DNA of 64,000 nucleotides. Origin: Eutreptiella sp. 'Long Island Sound 2002' (taxonomy: Eukaryota > Euglenozoa > Euglenophyceae > Eutreptiales > Eutreptiaceae). The stretch spans positions 37,495,294-37,559,293 of the forward strand of contig OZ038383.1 in the NCBI GenBank assembly GCA_964036045.1. Direction: 5' to 3'. Every line of letters starts with the position of its first letter. Position 1 is the first letter of the stretch. Under the pieces are notes generated by a model. It saw only the letters and a list, made by a program, of their open reading frames with translations. It searched no databases and had not been told where the DNA came from. Both the position numbers and the translations under genes were made by a program. Shown here one piece after another: positions 21,267 to 32,420 of this stretch.

Positions 21267-22181
21267 CTAGTCCCTCGGAGCCCCCCCACCACCCGGGAGA
21301 AGAAAGGATCCGTGTTCACCCGTCGGATAGGGGACCTGCACGTCGCCGATGGGAGGCGCCGTTATCTGAGGCTGGGATACCCAGGTTTGGGACTCGAGGC
21401 AAGCTTGCGTCTCGGCCCGGGGGTCATAGGGGTGGTAGGGTTGTTGCTTCGGGGAGTTCCGCACGGGCCCCGAGCCTGACCCATAGGAGTGCGGCGCGTA
21501 CCCTACCTGGTGGCTGTCCACCAGCGGATGCAGGGGCGAAGGGGGAATGGGATGCAGAGGGAAGTAGCCCTGCACAGGGTACGGGGCAAGCAAGGAGGGG
21601 GGGTAGGCTTGCCCCAGCTCTGAGAGCAGCTTGGCCATCAGGAGGCCAGTCCAAGGAGACGGGGGGTTACGCGACTGGGCTGCGGGGGCAAGGGACCGCG
21701 GAGCCTTCTGCTGCCCGATCTTACGCTGCACGAAAGCTTCACGTGACTGAAGGGGGGAGCCATCAGCTTTTGTGGTGTGCAGCATAAACCACCTGCCCGT
21801 GCGAACGCTCTTGACTGCCACCTTGCCCTTGCCCCCCGATACCGCATCCCACACTTCAGGCCTCTCGGAGGAGTACTAGAAGGGGCGGTGCACCGCGCTC
21901 GGCTCTACCTCTACACTTGTGCCCAACAACCCGAGTACGGTGTCGCGCAGTTCCTCGAAGTCCATCCCCTCCAACCCAGCAGACTTTATGCGCACTGGGG
22001 GGCCGCCGTCGTCGGGGAAAACAAGGACAAAGGGAGGGGAGGGGGCGTAAGGCTGAGGGCTACTGCCTCCGGGGATGGCGGGGGGCGCCGTTTCCGCCTG
22101 GGGTGTCAACGGGGATACCATCTGGGGGTAGCTGGCTGCGGTGGAGGGACTGGTCTGACACCAGTTGCGGGGGTCCAGCAC
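21267..22181 (-). CDS. Proline-rich protein, possibly two exons (tentative)
   Basis: Two minus-strand frames, 21,876-22,181 and 21,267-21,854, are in the same reading frame and are separated by one TAG within CGCCCCTTCTAG, which also looks like a 3' splice site. The upstream part holds a compact acidic module (PPFVLVFPDDGGPPVRIKSA then EELRDTVLGLLG). The downstream part starts with a basic module (GKVAVKSVRTGRWFMLHTTK) and runs into a Pro/Tyr/Ser-rich tail. A very short intron (35-45 nt) using a GTGTAG or GTAGAG donor would remove the stop. Alternatively this is a pseudogene. I do not recognise the family. Confidence 0.4.
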
Positions 22182-22843
22182 ATACGCGCCATTTGCCAGT
22201 GTTTTGCCGCACGTGGGGTTTGTGTTGGAGGCGCATGCGTGTGTTCAATTCCACTACACCCCGACCCGTGTAGCAGTAGCGGCCACTAACCCCACTTTCA
22301 CGATGCCCGCGGAGCCATCAAGCCCATAGGTGGGCTGCCCAGGGGGGCGACAGCAGCCTGGCAGCAGGCAGCCAGGGCGCAGGGAGCCGGGACCAATGCG
22401 AGGCAGTTTGCCATTCACGTGCACAATGGTATCCATTTGTGGGAACCATTTTCGTGCGAAATTCGCGCGAAATTGGCACGAAATTCACAACCACAGCAGA
22501 TTCACATGTGTGCTGGCATGTGGCTGTGAATGTCAATTTTGTGTGAATTTCGCGCGATTTTCGCGCAAATTTAAAGAACTTCATTCAATTTTGCCCCTAG
22601 AGCTTTCGTGCCATAGAGGGTGGTAGTGATGAACAATACTCGTGCAGCGTAGACATCCAACTGTTTGTCCCAGCAAACCGTATTGCATTTTGCTTTGTTC
22701 ATTGTGTACACAATGCCCCATTGACACGGCACCACAAGCAAGGCCCCTGGTCCTTTCCACACCGTGCGTTCCCGAACCCACATCCACCGTAGATTGAAGT
22801 CACTCGAAGAGGTAGTTGGGAAGGAGTTGGCAGCCCCTTACAC

Positions 22844-23690
22844 ATGCCAACTTATCCCGGAGACGGGGCAAATAGTGCTAACCCACAAGAAGGAGAGCAC
22901 GTCACCGGGTTCAGCCGCGGACCCGACCCTATGGGACAAAACCGTCTCCGCGGTATGGAGCTTCTGGTCGCTCCACCTACCGTGGACGAGGCCCGTTACC
23001 TCACACCGCATCTAGCAACACGCGTAACACTGCTCGACGTCTACGACACCCTACGGCGGTCAGCTCAACAACCCGCTCGAGCCCTCGAAGCGGTAGACAG
23101 GAATGGCACCATCATCTACGGTGCAGCACGCCCCTTAACCGCGCAGGTGAGGCACTTGTACGAGCACCGCCCCGTACCTCCCGTAGATGTACAGCAGCAT
23201 GGACCCCCCCGGTACCATTGGCTTCCCATAGCCATTGACGGCACCAAGCGGCACGGGGCTGGCTATGCGCATTGCACAATAGGGGGTACCACTAGTCTTG
23301 AAGAGCTAGCAAATTGGTGCCTAATGGGAGGCTCCGAGCAGTGGAGCACGATCTATGCGCTAGCGCAAGAAGTGGATTTTGACCAAGAGCTTAGACGCCG
23401 CACGGGCAATGCGACAACCCCTCTTTTTCCTTTCCGCCGATGAAAAGGCGCGAATCGTACTAAGTGGGTGCAAGAAGTGGAAGGCCGAATCCCAACACAC
23501 AATTGTGTGTTGGGTATGTGGCCGTAATAGGGTGGATTGCCTGGCCAATTTTGGCACCAAGCAAACAATAGAAATGATGCGGGATGCCAACCTCCCCATC
23601 AGTGCTGTTTACTGGGACATCTTGCCCGCACGCCGCATCCCTGATTACGGATTGCACGGTGTTATGCGGGTGGGTTTGTATATGTGATAC
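22844..23690 (+). pseudogene. Frameshifted ORF of the 22.4-24.6 kb element, unrecognised
   Basis: A frame of 199 residues (stop at 23,443) overlaps a second frame running to 23,687. The switch falls at a T-rich stretch (CTCTTTTTCC, about 23,420-23,430). The first part includes HWLPIAIDGTKRHGAGYAH. The second has a Cys pair (VCWVCGRNRVDCL) and LPARRIPDYGLHGVMRV, which together look like a DNA-binding or transposase C-terminal region. I do not recognise the family. The minus-strand frame covering 23,460-24,398 is probably a shadow. Confidence 0.4.
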
Positions 23691-23699
23691 ATATGGTAT

Positions 23700-24540
23700 G
23701 AGGGATTTTGTAGTGGCAGCCATTGGCAACTCGCCAGCCGTGGTGGCCCGCACCCTCCTCCAACCTACAGTAAATGTGGCCCGGCTGGTGGCGAAAACAT
23801 GTATGCGAGGGACTGTAAATTCTAAGGGGGCCAACGAAAAGGGGAAGGTCCGACTTGAGTGTGCTACAGCAGTGCACCGCATGCGGAACAAGGGGCGGAA
23901 CCATAATAGATGAGTGTGTCCATAAGGGGGGTGGGAAGGGGAACGTGTTGCAAGACAACTCTGGGTGGAGATATGCCGCAAGTGGTGGACCAGTTTTAGT
24001 GCCATGTGTGTGTTTGCATGGCAGACAAGGTGGTTTACTGGGGGTGCCCTAAAGCGGTTGGGAGTACAGTATTGCAATGGGTGAAGCCCATCTACAGTTG
24101 CGGTGGGGCAAACTTTTGTGGTCCCAATTGTGGATAGACCACATGTTTTTTTTTGCTCGCCAGTGGCAAATCCTCTCCAAAGTTGTATGTTTTGCAATGG
24201 TGGGGAGCCAGCGGCAATTGAAGGGCATGTTGTGCAATAGTGGGGACCTAAGCCTCTTGCGGAGCATGGTGGTTTTGGATAACCACACAATTGATGACAG
24301 TCTACGCCGCGAGGGATGGGATCCCACCAAGCGGAGCATGCGCGGCCAAGGGCCCCTAAGTGTGCAACTCCTTGCCGCTCGAGCATGCCGATTGGCACTT
24401 AGCGACCTAGCCTATGTTAAGACTTGTGGAGCAGCGATTCTGGGCCCGCAAGAAGCGGCGTTGACACAAAAACCGTATACGGAAATGGTACCTCTTGTTT
24501 CGCATACCTTGTGGTCGTGTGTCTTGTCGTGTGGGAATTC
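23700..24540 (+). pseudogene. Decayed coding sequence downstream, Cys-rich
   Basis: Short plus-strand frames in different phases keep Cys-rich words (QQCTACGTRGG, YSCGGANFCGPNC) and, at 24,077-24,562, a helix-rich segment (SVQLLAARACRLALSDLAYV). These are consistent with the C-terminal part of the same element protein broken by several shifts. No family is recognised. Confidence 0.3.
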
Positions 24541-24819
24541 ACCGAACCTAGTGCGAATTTAGTGCAAATTTGGCACAAAATTCGCACACAATTCACACTA
24601 AGTTCGCATTCACAAGCTAAGAACGAGGATGCAGGTTTGGAGCCATGTGAATGGAAGAAAAATGGGGACAGTGAGGCTGTAGTGCAGCAAGGATCATTCA
24701 TCCTTGTTTGTGGAACCCAAGGAAGCACATAGCCATCTTGTAAGAGGGGCGGGCAGGGGGACTTTACGACAAAACATGGCCACATTCACACCACGTTCAA
24801 CGCCCATTCAAAAGAAAAA

Positions 24820-24882
24820 TTATCGCCCATTCACAAAGGGTACACACGTCCCCATCTCGTTGCGCAGCTGGGTCATCAGCTC
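24820..24882 (-). CDS. Last exon of an unrecognised spliced gene
   Basis: The exon encodes ELMTQLRNEMGTCVPFVNGR and ends at TAA (24,820-24,822). It starts after a CTCCTTGAAG acceptor preceded by CCCGATCTTTCTCCGGGT. The upstream intron (24,883-24,971) is 89 nt with a GTATAG donor. Both sides are phase 0, which supports the join to the exon at 24,972-25,157. Confidence 0.55.
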   Translation of the reverse strand, partial: ELMTQLRNEMGTCVPFVNGR

Positions 24883-24971
24883 CTTCAAGGAGACCCGGAG
24901 AAAGATCGGGTAGGCGGTCCGGAGGACCGCTCGATCCAAGGGCGCCGCCCCCCGGTAGCGGAGAACTATAC

Positions 24972-25157
24972 CCCAAATCCGGAGAGTAGCCCCTCCATCA
25001 GTGGGACGCCACGCACATCCACCTTGGAGGGCCCATGAGTGACGGTGCACTTCGTGGAAGCGCCCGCCTTGTAGACGCGTGCCACTGCGTAGCTACGTTT
25101 AGCCTTGATGGCCGAGCACTGACAGTCAACCGACACGTTTTTGAAGTCAGACATGAG
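24972..25157 (-). CDS. Penultimate exon of the same gene
   Basis: It has 62 codons starting right after a textbook acceptor (CCCCCCCTGTGCAG) and ending at a GTATAG donor. The product segment begins LMSDFKNVSVDCQCSAIKAK and ends LMEGLLSGFG. It is compact, mixed alpha/beta-like and rich in basic residues. No family is recognised. Without the splice the frame would stop two codons later at TAG, so the intron is needed for the gene to continue. Confidence 0.55.
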
Positions 25158-25606
25158 CTGCACAGGGGGGGACTATCAGGATACACACAGTGCTCGCTGC
25201 AAGAACACGAGGCGGGCATACGTAGGGAGAGGGTATTGTGCAGCTGCAAGTCACCGACCAGCCAGCGATCTCAGCGGGGCTCCCACCGTCTGGCACGTGG
25301 TAAGCCGCTCCTGTCCACGGCGGCGTCTCGCTCGTGGCGGGACATGTCAACTGCATGGCCCCATGAGCCACCGACCGGCTTGGGACAAACAGACTGAGCA
25401 CGGGCTGCCCACTCACGTGCCCCGGTGCAGGGGGGCCAGCAGACTCTGCAGCCACTCAGTGCTCCCAGAAGACACTGGCATAGCGGGCAGGGGGGGGGGG
25501 GGCGAGTAGCGTACAGCCGCGGGCCACACCGCCGGAGCCACTCATTCTACGGGCAGGGGGCAAGTCGGCAAACATACGGAAGCACGGGGAGCAGCAGACC
25601 CCTCAC

Positions 25607-25880
25607 CGGTGAAAGAAGAGCACATGGTACGGTGGCGCCCGGTCCGGGGACGCATACTCGGGGAAGAGTTCCTGGTACGAGGGCGACACTGGGGGCCTCT
25701 CGGGCAGCGGCCTGCGAGCAGGCGTCACCCCACGCGTGGAGCCGGGAGCCCGGGAGCTGGATGGCGCTGATAGGGGCTTGGGGGCGCCTACGCCGGGGCT
25801 GTGGGGCGGCCACACGGCACTTTCCACCGCACCCGGAAGCCCTGTGGATGCTAAGAGGGTGAACCGCTCGTTGGCCAAGT
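25607..25880 (-). CDS. Probable upstream exon of the 24.8-kb gene
   Basis: The minus-strand frame encodes an opening helix (TEALHLANERFTLLASTGLP), a Ser/Pro/Ala-rich stretch and a tail (ELFPEYASPDRAPPYHVLFF). It runs into a GTGAGG donor after CACCG at 25,607. Beyond the donor the frame stops at once. The 5' boundary is uncertain. One or more small exons between 25,158 and 25,600 are needed (for example one ending at the GTGAGT donor near 25,408-25,413), but I could not fix them. Confidence 0.4.
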
Positions 25881-25898
25881 GAAGCGCCTCCGTGACTC

Positions 25899-26205
25899 GG
25901 GGCGTCAGCAACACCAAAAACCTCGAAAGAAAAACCGTAAAAGCAATACCTCCAACGGTGAACCGCAAGACGAAAACCTCCCAAGGGAAACTGCAAGAGG
26001 CGAAACCTCCAACGGGGAACCGCAAAACGAAAACCTCCAAATGGAAACCGTGAAGGCAAAACCTCCAACGGGAAACAGCAAAAAAATCACCTCAAAAGGG
26101 AAGCTGAAAAAGGCAAAACCTCCAACGGGGAACCGCAAAAAAAAACCTCCAAAGGGAACTTGTAAAAGGCAAAACCTTCACCGGGGAACCATAAAAGCAA
26201 ACCGC
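25899..26205. repeat. Minisatellite of CCTCCAACGGGAACCGCAAAA type
   Basis: About ten imperfect units of 25-32 bp are built from AACCTCCAACGGGGAACCGC and an A-rich spacer. The units come in at least two alternating types (with AAAACG or AAGGC spacers). Long Val/Phe-rich minus-strand frames here are translations of the repeat. It probably lies in an intron. Confidence 0.8.
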
Positions 26206-29100
26206 CACGTCGGTAGCTGCCCCGTCTGGCCTCTGCAAGCGCTCCCCGGCGGCCCGCTACCGGCGGGCCGTCAACAACACGGGAAAGTGGTGGGGGCGCT
26301 GCGCGGCTGCCCTCTCCCCCTTGGCCCCACGGTACGCCCTCTACGGGCGCATGGAGGCCTCGCTGTTGGCACATGGCCCCAAGGGGGCACGGCGTACGAA
26401 GACAACTCTTGAGCTTCCATGGGCAAAGGCAAATACTGGGCAACCGGAGCCTGGCGACGCTTGGAGGAGGGTACATCCCCCCGCGGGAACCCACTATGCT
26501 TGAGGGACGCCCAAGCGCCCGTCAGTGGCGGCTGTCGGGCAGCCGCTTCTCGCGCGCTACTGACGGAGCTGCTGGGGATATGTGCCATGGAAATGGGCAC
26601 AAAACGGGGCAGCCCCCTGAGGCGGAACAAGCCATAGTGTACACCGTATAGTGGGCGGTGACAAGAATACCACAGAGCCACCTCCCTGCGGCACAAGCAT
26701 AGACACACCGGCATGGCGCACCACTGTAACTGCCCCCGCGACAAGCCATGACGGCCGGCACCCTGTCGCGGAGGAGTCCTTGTACACCCGCGCAGCACGA
26801 AGCATCGTGCCTCAAACCACACTCTAGCAAGACGGCGCACATGCATCTATGAGAGAGGAGAGTCACTGACGGTTCTAAGCATGGCGGAGAGCAGCAACGA
26901 TGGCCCCGCTGGGGTCTAGACCGCCCAGCGGCCTACGCTCCGCTCAAGCCGGAGCAGGGGCCGTTCTCGGAGGGTGGGCTATCTTGGCAGGTCGGGACGA
27001 GAAAAAGGGTGGGGCAGTCAGTTATAGCACGCGGGGGTCAATGCAACAGCGATAGGTGTAGCAAGGGAACCAACAGAGGATGGAACAACAGGGCGTGCGG
27101 TGCATGTGGACACTGTGTGGTGGCAAGTGGGCTGATCTCGACGCGCTCCCCCACAAACAGTGGACTTCACCCCACCGCCTCCGCTTGCCACTGCGGGGCG
27201 GGCTGACGGTGTATCGCCAAGTGAGGTGCAGGCCCACAACGGGCCATTCATCTCACGTGCCGCGACCACCAATAGAAGGGGGGGAGGGGGTCCAGGCGAG
27301 GGGCTGAGGGGGTCCAAAGGGGGGAGCCCTTCGTCCGAATGATCCATATCGACCAAGAATTGCAAAAATGCACCAGATTGACCCAATGTCTAAACACAGG
27401 TAATCAAATCATCTTTTTCGGTCCATACATTGTGCCCTCAAGTAAACACCACCAAGCAACACAAACAGGACAGTGCAGGTTGTTGGGGCTGCGAAAGACA
27501 AAAAATACGCACGTTGCTACAGACCCAGTGTCCGTGGCATCTATGCTGTCCATTGTGCGCACACGACAGGTTGCATCAGCAAGAACTCATGTGGCAGGCA
27601 GCGCACCTGGCGGTCTTGGCGTGCTATTACGGCTCCTTGTCTTATAAACTCACACACATTTGCCATTGGAGTGTTCAGAAACGATGTGGAACATGCTTTC
27701 TGTGCCACGTGCAACATTGTATGCCTCTTGCATTTTCTTCCCGGCGCATGTACCTTGGAAGCGAAAATAGAGGATCGCGTTTACAACGTCGTCGCGTTTT
27801 GCGCGGGGACACGGCTGGACCACGGTGCTTAAGAACGCACTTATGGGACACTAGGACATGGTGTCTGCAACAGAGGGAAGAAAGGATACAGAGGTGTGAC
27901 CCAAGAACCCTGCTATCAGGCTATAGGTGCGCCGAAGGCGTGGGAGGAAAAGTTTGGCCCAAACAAAAAACACTTTCCCGAAACCCTGATTCTAAGGTGA
28001 ATTAGAACTGAAGGGGGGGGGGTCCAAGGGAGGGAGTGACGGGCTCCAGGGGGGAGGGGACCCCCCCTTGCCTGAATGAAAATTGAAGCAATGCCCTGGG
28101 GGGTGGGGGACTTGGCACAAGTCCTTGGCAAACGCAGCGTGGGCTCGGAGTGTGCATCTGGATGCACCTGGTCAACGGCACGGGCAACACCCTATCTCTG
28201 GAACAGTTGAGGCTCGAGTACTCAAACAGGACAAGTCATCCAGGGGCTCCATTGACACCAAAACACGTTCGGACCCACAAAGGGTGAGAATGAGAAGTGG
28301 CGAGAGGCCAATAGGTGCCGTAAAAGGCAAACAATCTAATTGCCGACTCTGGCACTGACTTGTGCGCGCTGGGCTGTGCATTTGCAAGATAATGTTCCTG
28401 ACAGGGGCTTCTAACAACCACAATCATTCTTTCCTTTTTGTTTGGCGGGGGGGGGGGGGATGCAATTGGGGGGCGGGGGGTACCCATGCCCCTCTTCTAC
28501 CCGCCCTCAACAGCTCAAGAGCTGTTTCGCAGTCGCCAACCCGCATTCGAAACCATGGCGACGGCGTTGGCCGGCGCCTTTGAAAACTCCCCTTCGGCTT
28601 CCAACACCGCAGACGGTAGACGCTTGCGGCCTCATTTTTTTTCTTGCCTGAGACTTGGACCCCGTTTTGACAATAAAATATTTTTTTCTCTTGCCATGGC
28701 CTTTGTGCTTGGCCTCTACAGTGATGAGGAAAAGGTCGTGAAGAACGACCTCAGAGGAGGAAGGGGTTTGTTTTTTGCGCTGGAAGCTTTTTTTTCTTGG
28801 CGTGGAGAGGGGAACGGAGGTTGCGACCTACGTACGTGACGTACTACTTCAGTTCGATGGGTGGAATGGGATTTATACTAAAAGTCTAATACTGACACTG
28901 ACCATCATGCGATCCCTTACCTTGCCTGAGCTTAGTGCACCTCCATGCCACCCGTTGTGTTGCAAGCGGGGGCCGTAGAGCCGGCTGAAACATGTAATCC
29001 ACCGACAACCCTCAAAACACACTGAAAGAAATTGGTTTAGTGCGGCGCCACGCCTCCCGTTGCTAGCTGCTAGCTGCTAGTGGAGGGCGTGGAGCCAAGT
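26206..29100. other. No firm gene; GC-rich then repeat-rich sequence
   Basis: The minus-strand frame 26,271-26,846 may contain further exons of the 24.8-kb gene, but no domain or clear splice pair could be fixed. G-rich blocks resembling the TIR-element left end (AGAAGGGGGGGAGGGGG) occur at about 27,277-27,300, and similar G-runs occur near 28,010 and 28,445. No other feature is supported. Confidence 0.35.
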
Positions 29101-29560
29101 GGACCATCTAATACACTGACAAACCTCAAAAGTCGGAGAAATTGTTGAAGATGGCATCGTCAAAATCATCATCGGATGATGCCTTCGCCAAAGGATCAAG
29201 GCCGTCTGCATCGTGTGCTTGCGTAGCCGCTTGGGTGAAGGACGGCACTTGAGGGAGCGGGTGTGTGGTCTTGCCCCTTTGCACAGCAGCGACGTGTGCC
29301 CCCTTGATGAGGAGCCGCATGTGGCTTACAACTTTACCACGAGACCGCTGATCACCCAAACGAACGGTTGCGATCCAATTAGCCACGTAGCGGAACCGCC
29401 CCATGATTGTTGGGTCCTGGTCGGCCAAGTCGGAGAGTGCCGCCTAAATCCTCTCCTTCTCATCGGCTGTCAACGGCGACTTGTGACTGAAACGGACCAC
29501 AAATCCACGTGCCTTCAAACCGGAGTAGGAGTTCCCCAGTGGCCGACAGCCGGTCAAAGA

Positions 29561-30010
29561 CTAGAACACGCGCTTCCAATCCAAGCACAAAGCGTCCACA
29601 CCATCTGTCGCCAGTTTGCGGAACAAGTCTCCGGTTGTCTCAATCAAGACGTCGAAGTGGTTGAGACGCCGCCTACGCTTGCGCTGGGGCAATGCGCCAC
29701 GTTGCCCATCAGCAACACGAATGTCCTGTGCCGGAGCAAAGCGAGCCCGCAAAAGAGAGGCATTAAATTGGCGTACGGTGATGCTGATTTCCATCTCGGC
29801 GGTGGTGTAGCATTTCTTGCCACGCAACCAGGTTTGCTTGAAGGCGGCTATGAAGTGATTCATCAATGTTTGTACTAGGTGACACCTCTTGGGGAACTTC
29901 ACAGACAAGTAGGATAGCCACGTAGAACTCATCGGATTTCTCCACGTTGGTGGCTCACACCCCACTAACTTGCTCGCCCGCCAACAAGCCTTTGCGTGCG
30001 GCCTAACCAA
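29561..30010 (-). pseudogene. Transposase C-terminal fragment
   Basis: The frame continues the transposase after one or more breaks. It includes a helix-rich stretch (TLMNHFIAAFKQTWLRGKKC then TAEMEISITVRQFNASL) and a basic run (QRKRRRRL). An alternative frame over the same DNA reads TNIDESLHSRLQ, which resembles the TNxxExxH motif that holds the last catalytic Glu in several DDE families. A frameshift within this fragment is therefore likely. Confidence 0.45.
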
Positions 30011-30287
30011 CCAAATCGTTCCGATCGACGTCCATTGGTGTCCCGTCTAGGGAGTGATTGCCGGCTGCCGAACAAATTGAGGATGTTGCACCCCTCGCAA
30101 ACGCGGTGCCGCGGCCAAGGCGCCCACCAACTAGATCTTTGGGCTCCTCTTAATCATTGAAGATGTCACGTAACGCAGCACGCAACGCAGCCGGGGTGGC
30201 AATCGCTGCCTCATCATCGTCCGGCGGGCGAATACGCTTCAAGAGTCCTTCCAGTACCCGCCGAAATTGTGGAAAACCCGGATCTTG

Positions 30288-31496
30288 TCAGTCAATGTGG
30301 GCCAGCAAGATCTTCTTGTAATGCCGCCAATCTTGGCCATTACGGGTGCCATGGCCCGCCCCAAAAACCGCTGCGCACAATCCGAGGAGGAGGCGATGCC
30401 ACTTTCCCCAATCGTCGATCCAAATCATGACAGGAGGCTGCGTACACTGTTTGGAAGTATCATCAAACAACAACCTCATGTAATTCCAAATCGCCATCGG
30501 CAGGATGCGGGTGGCAAGAACAAGGCCAAAGGAGCCTTGAACTGGACCCAAAGTGTACGACAACTGCAAGCGCTTGTTGTTGTGTTTGACGAAGATGCGT
30601 AACACCACAAGGTACGTGAAGTCAAAGTGAAGGTACCGTGTCTCGTCCTCGATAACAAACGCGGGTACGGGGGGCTCCATTTTGTAGCGCATAGCCCAAA
30701 GGGCATAGGCCACGCAGCGCGGTGTTTGGGCGTCCGGGAGGGCTTGTTGGGCCTTCTCGGCACGGGTGACCAGATGGGGAATCGCCTCGGGTGTGTCACA
30801 GTGCACCATCTCGCTCTCGAGCTGGGAGTGCCAACAAAAATAGATGTTGCGCCGAATGTCCCATGTCCAGCTGCTGGTCCACGCTATCTGAGCCCACAAA
30901 TACGATATCAAATCGCAAGACATGGTTGTCCACTGAGAATGATAGACGCACATCGATGGTCGGACCCTAGGGTCCGCCAAAGCCTCCTCCCGTAAACAAG
31001 GGTGCCATGCGGGTACCTTGTTGCTAATATTACCATCCGGCTTGCGGTGAGACGGCTCCGTACACTGATAGTGCTGGACTTGTAGGGTTCCCGGCCCAGT
31101 CCTTGATATCATTGTGACGGCCTGGGTACCCTTCAAAATCCAGCGGCAGGCGGTGTGTTCCCCATTGACGGAAAGCGGGCAGCGAGACGTGGACGGATAC
31201 CAAAGCTGGTCACTTGCGGCACCTTGATAACTGGAGGTAATCCACCCAAAATACGCATGTGGGCAATTTGATCCACGTGGCGGTGGGCGGGACACCGGAA
31301 CGAATGGTGCCTTTAGTTTTTCCTGGTCCCTCTTGCAAGTCACTAGGTGGGACACCATATGATCTGCCTTCTTGCAGACCTTGCCGCCAGCAAAGCACCC
31401 ATGGATACCACAAACGTAGTGCTTCCCGAGGTGAAGGGTGCAATAACAAGCGTACCCCTCAACATCGGCGGAAGTTTCGGCACTTGGTGGGACCAC
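30288..31496 (-). pseudogene. Transposase-like protein, N-terminal two thirds
   Basis: The N-terminus has a Cys/His cluster (CGIHGCFAGGKVCKKADHMV then H and C), probably a zinc finger. The middle holds a second Cys/His-rich segment around HYQCTEPSHRKPDG. A likely first catalytic Asp sits in LHFDFTYLVVL, followed by the glycine turn LGPVQGSFG. A likely second lies in PVMIWIDDWGKWH. This layout (zinc finger, then a D...D pair about 60 residues apart) is typical of eukaryotic DDE transposases. Which superfamily it belongs to I cannot say. The frame stops at 30,288 before the expected Glu. Confidence 0.55.
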
Positions 31497-31499
31497 GAC

Positions 31500-32420
31500 A
31501 GAATGTCATTGGGCCATGACAATGAGGAGAAGCTATGGGACAATGGAGGGAGGGAAGGGTGGGTTTCAACGTGGATGAAGTCTACAGGATGACCATGGCA
31601 ACCGAGCAATGGAACGGCGGTTTTAGCATAATGCATGTTTACAGGACGTAGTTGGTGACAAAGATTGCACTCGAATGAGGAATTATGTCTAGGTTGAAAG
31701 CGGCATGTTTATGGGACTTGGCTGGTGACGGGGGGGGGATCTGAAAATTCAAAAAACCAAGAAAATTAGTGGATGTAGGCTTCGGGGGCGGGGGGGGGGG
31801 GGTAGAGGGGAACAGGGGGTGGGGGCATTTTTAGTATGACAAAAAGGGGGGGGAGTCGGATTCAACCGGACTTTTGGCCAGCCGAAAATCCGCCGAGCCG
31901 ATAGGTACGCCGAACCCAAGTCCGGTTAAATCCGGCGGCCTGTCAGAAAACACTACTGCACCTGAGGTGACGCCAGAAAACCATGTATCACCACTTCACT
32001 GCAGCCACACACTGCAGCACCACCCGCAACTTCCAATAGCGTCTCAAACGCACACTGAAAGCTTTGTGTTGGAAAAACGCCATGATCTACTTTTTGGGGC
32101 ACTTACATGAAACCGCAGCCAAAAGGGGAAATTGTTCGTACCGCGCTGCACCTGCTCGCAACCAGTACACACAACCGAAAACAGCCAACGCAGTCCAGCC
32201 CATGAAGAGGCACACTTGCGGGGCTGGCTCTTGCAGGTCGTCTGGTGGGGCTTCCAAGCAACCGCTGACTCTGTCCGGTTGGGCTGTCGTGGAGCCCTTT
32301 GCAACATGCTGCATGAAGGATCTACCGCACCACTTATCCCATCACAATCGCGCAGGAGCACCCAAGGCCCATTCGCCAAGAGACAGACTGGACAACGGAT
32401 GCACAAGACACATCAGACAC
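31500..32420. other. No gene recognised
   Basis: G-runs lie at 31,730-31,738 and 31,785-31,802. The minus-strand frames here have no recognisable domain. The 3' exon or exons of the coiled-coil gene upstream may lie in this stretch. Confidence 0.35.

Larger units (their letters stand above)
22440..24620 (+). mobile_element. Probable DNA transposon with palindromic AT/CG-rich ends
   Basis: The left end (22,447-22,574) is an imperfect palindrome of GCGAAATT-type words. The right end (24,545-24,616) has the same words and spacing. Read in inverted orientation, TGTGAATG...GTGTGAATT...GCGA.TTT...GC.AAATTT matches between 22,525-22,572 and 24,562-24,616. Frameshifted plus-strand coding sequence lies between them. 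I could not identify a target duplication. Confidence 0.45.
29126..31496 (-). mobile_element. DNA transposon remains with DDE-type transposase pieces
   Basis: A 402-codon minus-strand frame with transposase-like features is followed downstream (29,561-30,010) by a shifted C-terminal part and a further acidic frame at 29,126-29,428. No terminal inverted repeats could be defined. Sequence between 30,010 and 30,288 is broken by stops in all frames I followed, so the element is inactive. Confidence 0.6.

Noticed and set aside
23460-24398. 312-codon minus-strand open frame
   Set aside because: It lies opposite the frameshifted plus-strand element protein, is rich in Pro, Thr, His and Ala without any motif, and is best explained as a shadow.
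25547-26138. Val/Phe-rich protein with EVFVLRFPVGGFA-type repeats
   Set aside because: It is the translation of the CCTCCAACGGG minisatellite and is open in several frames.
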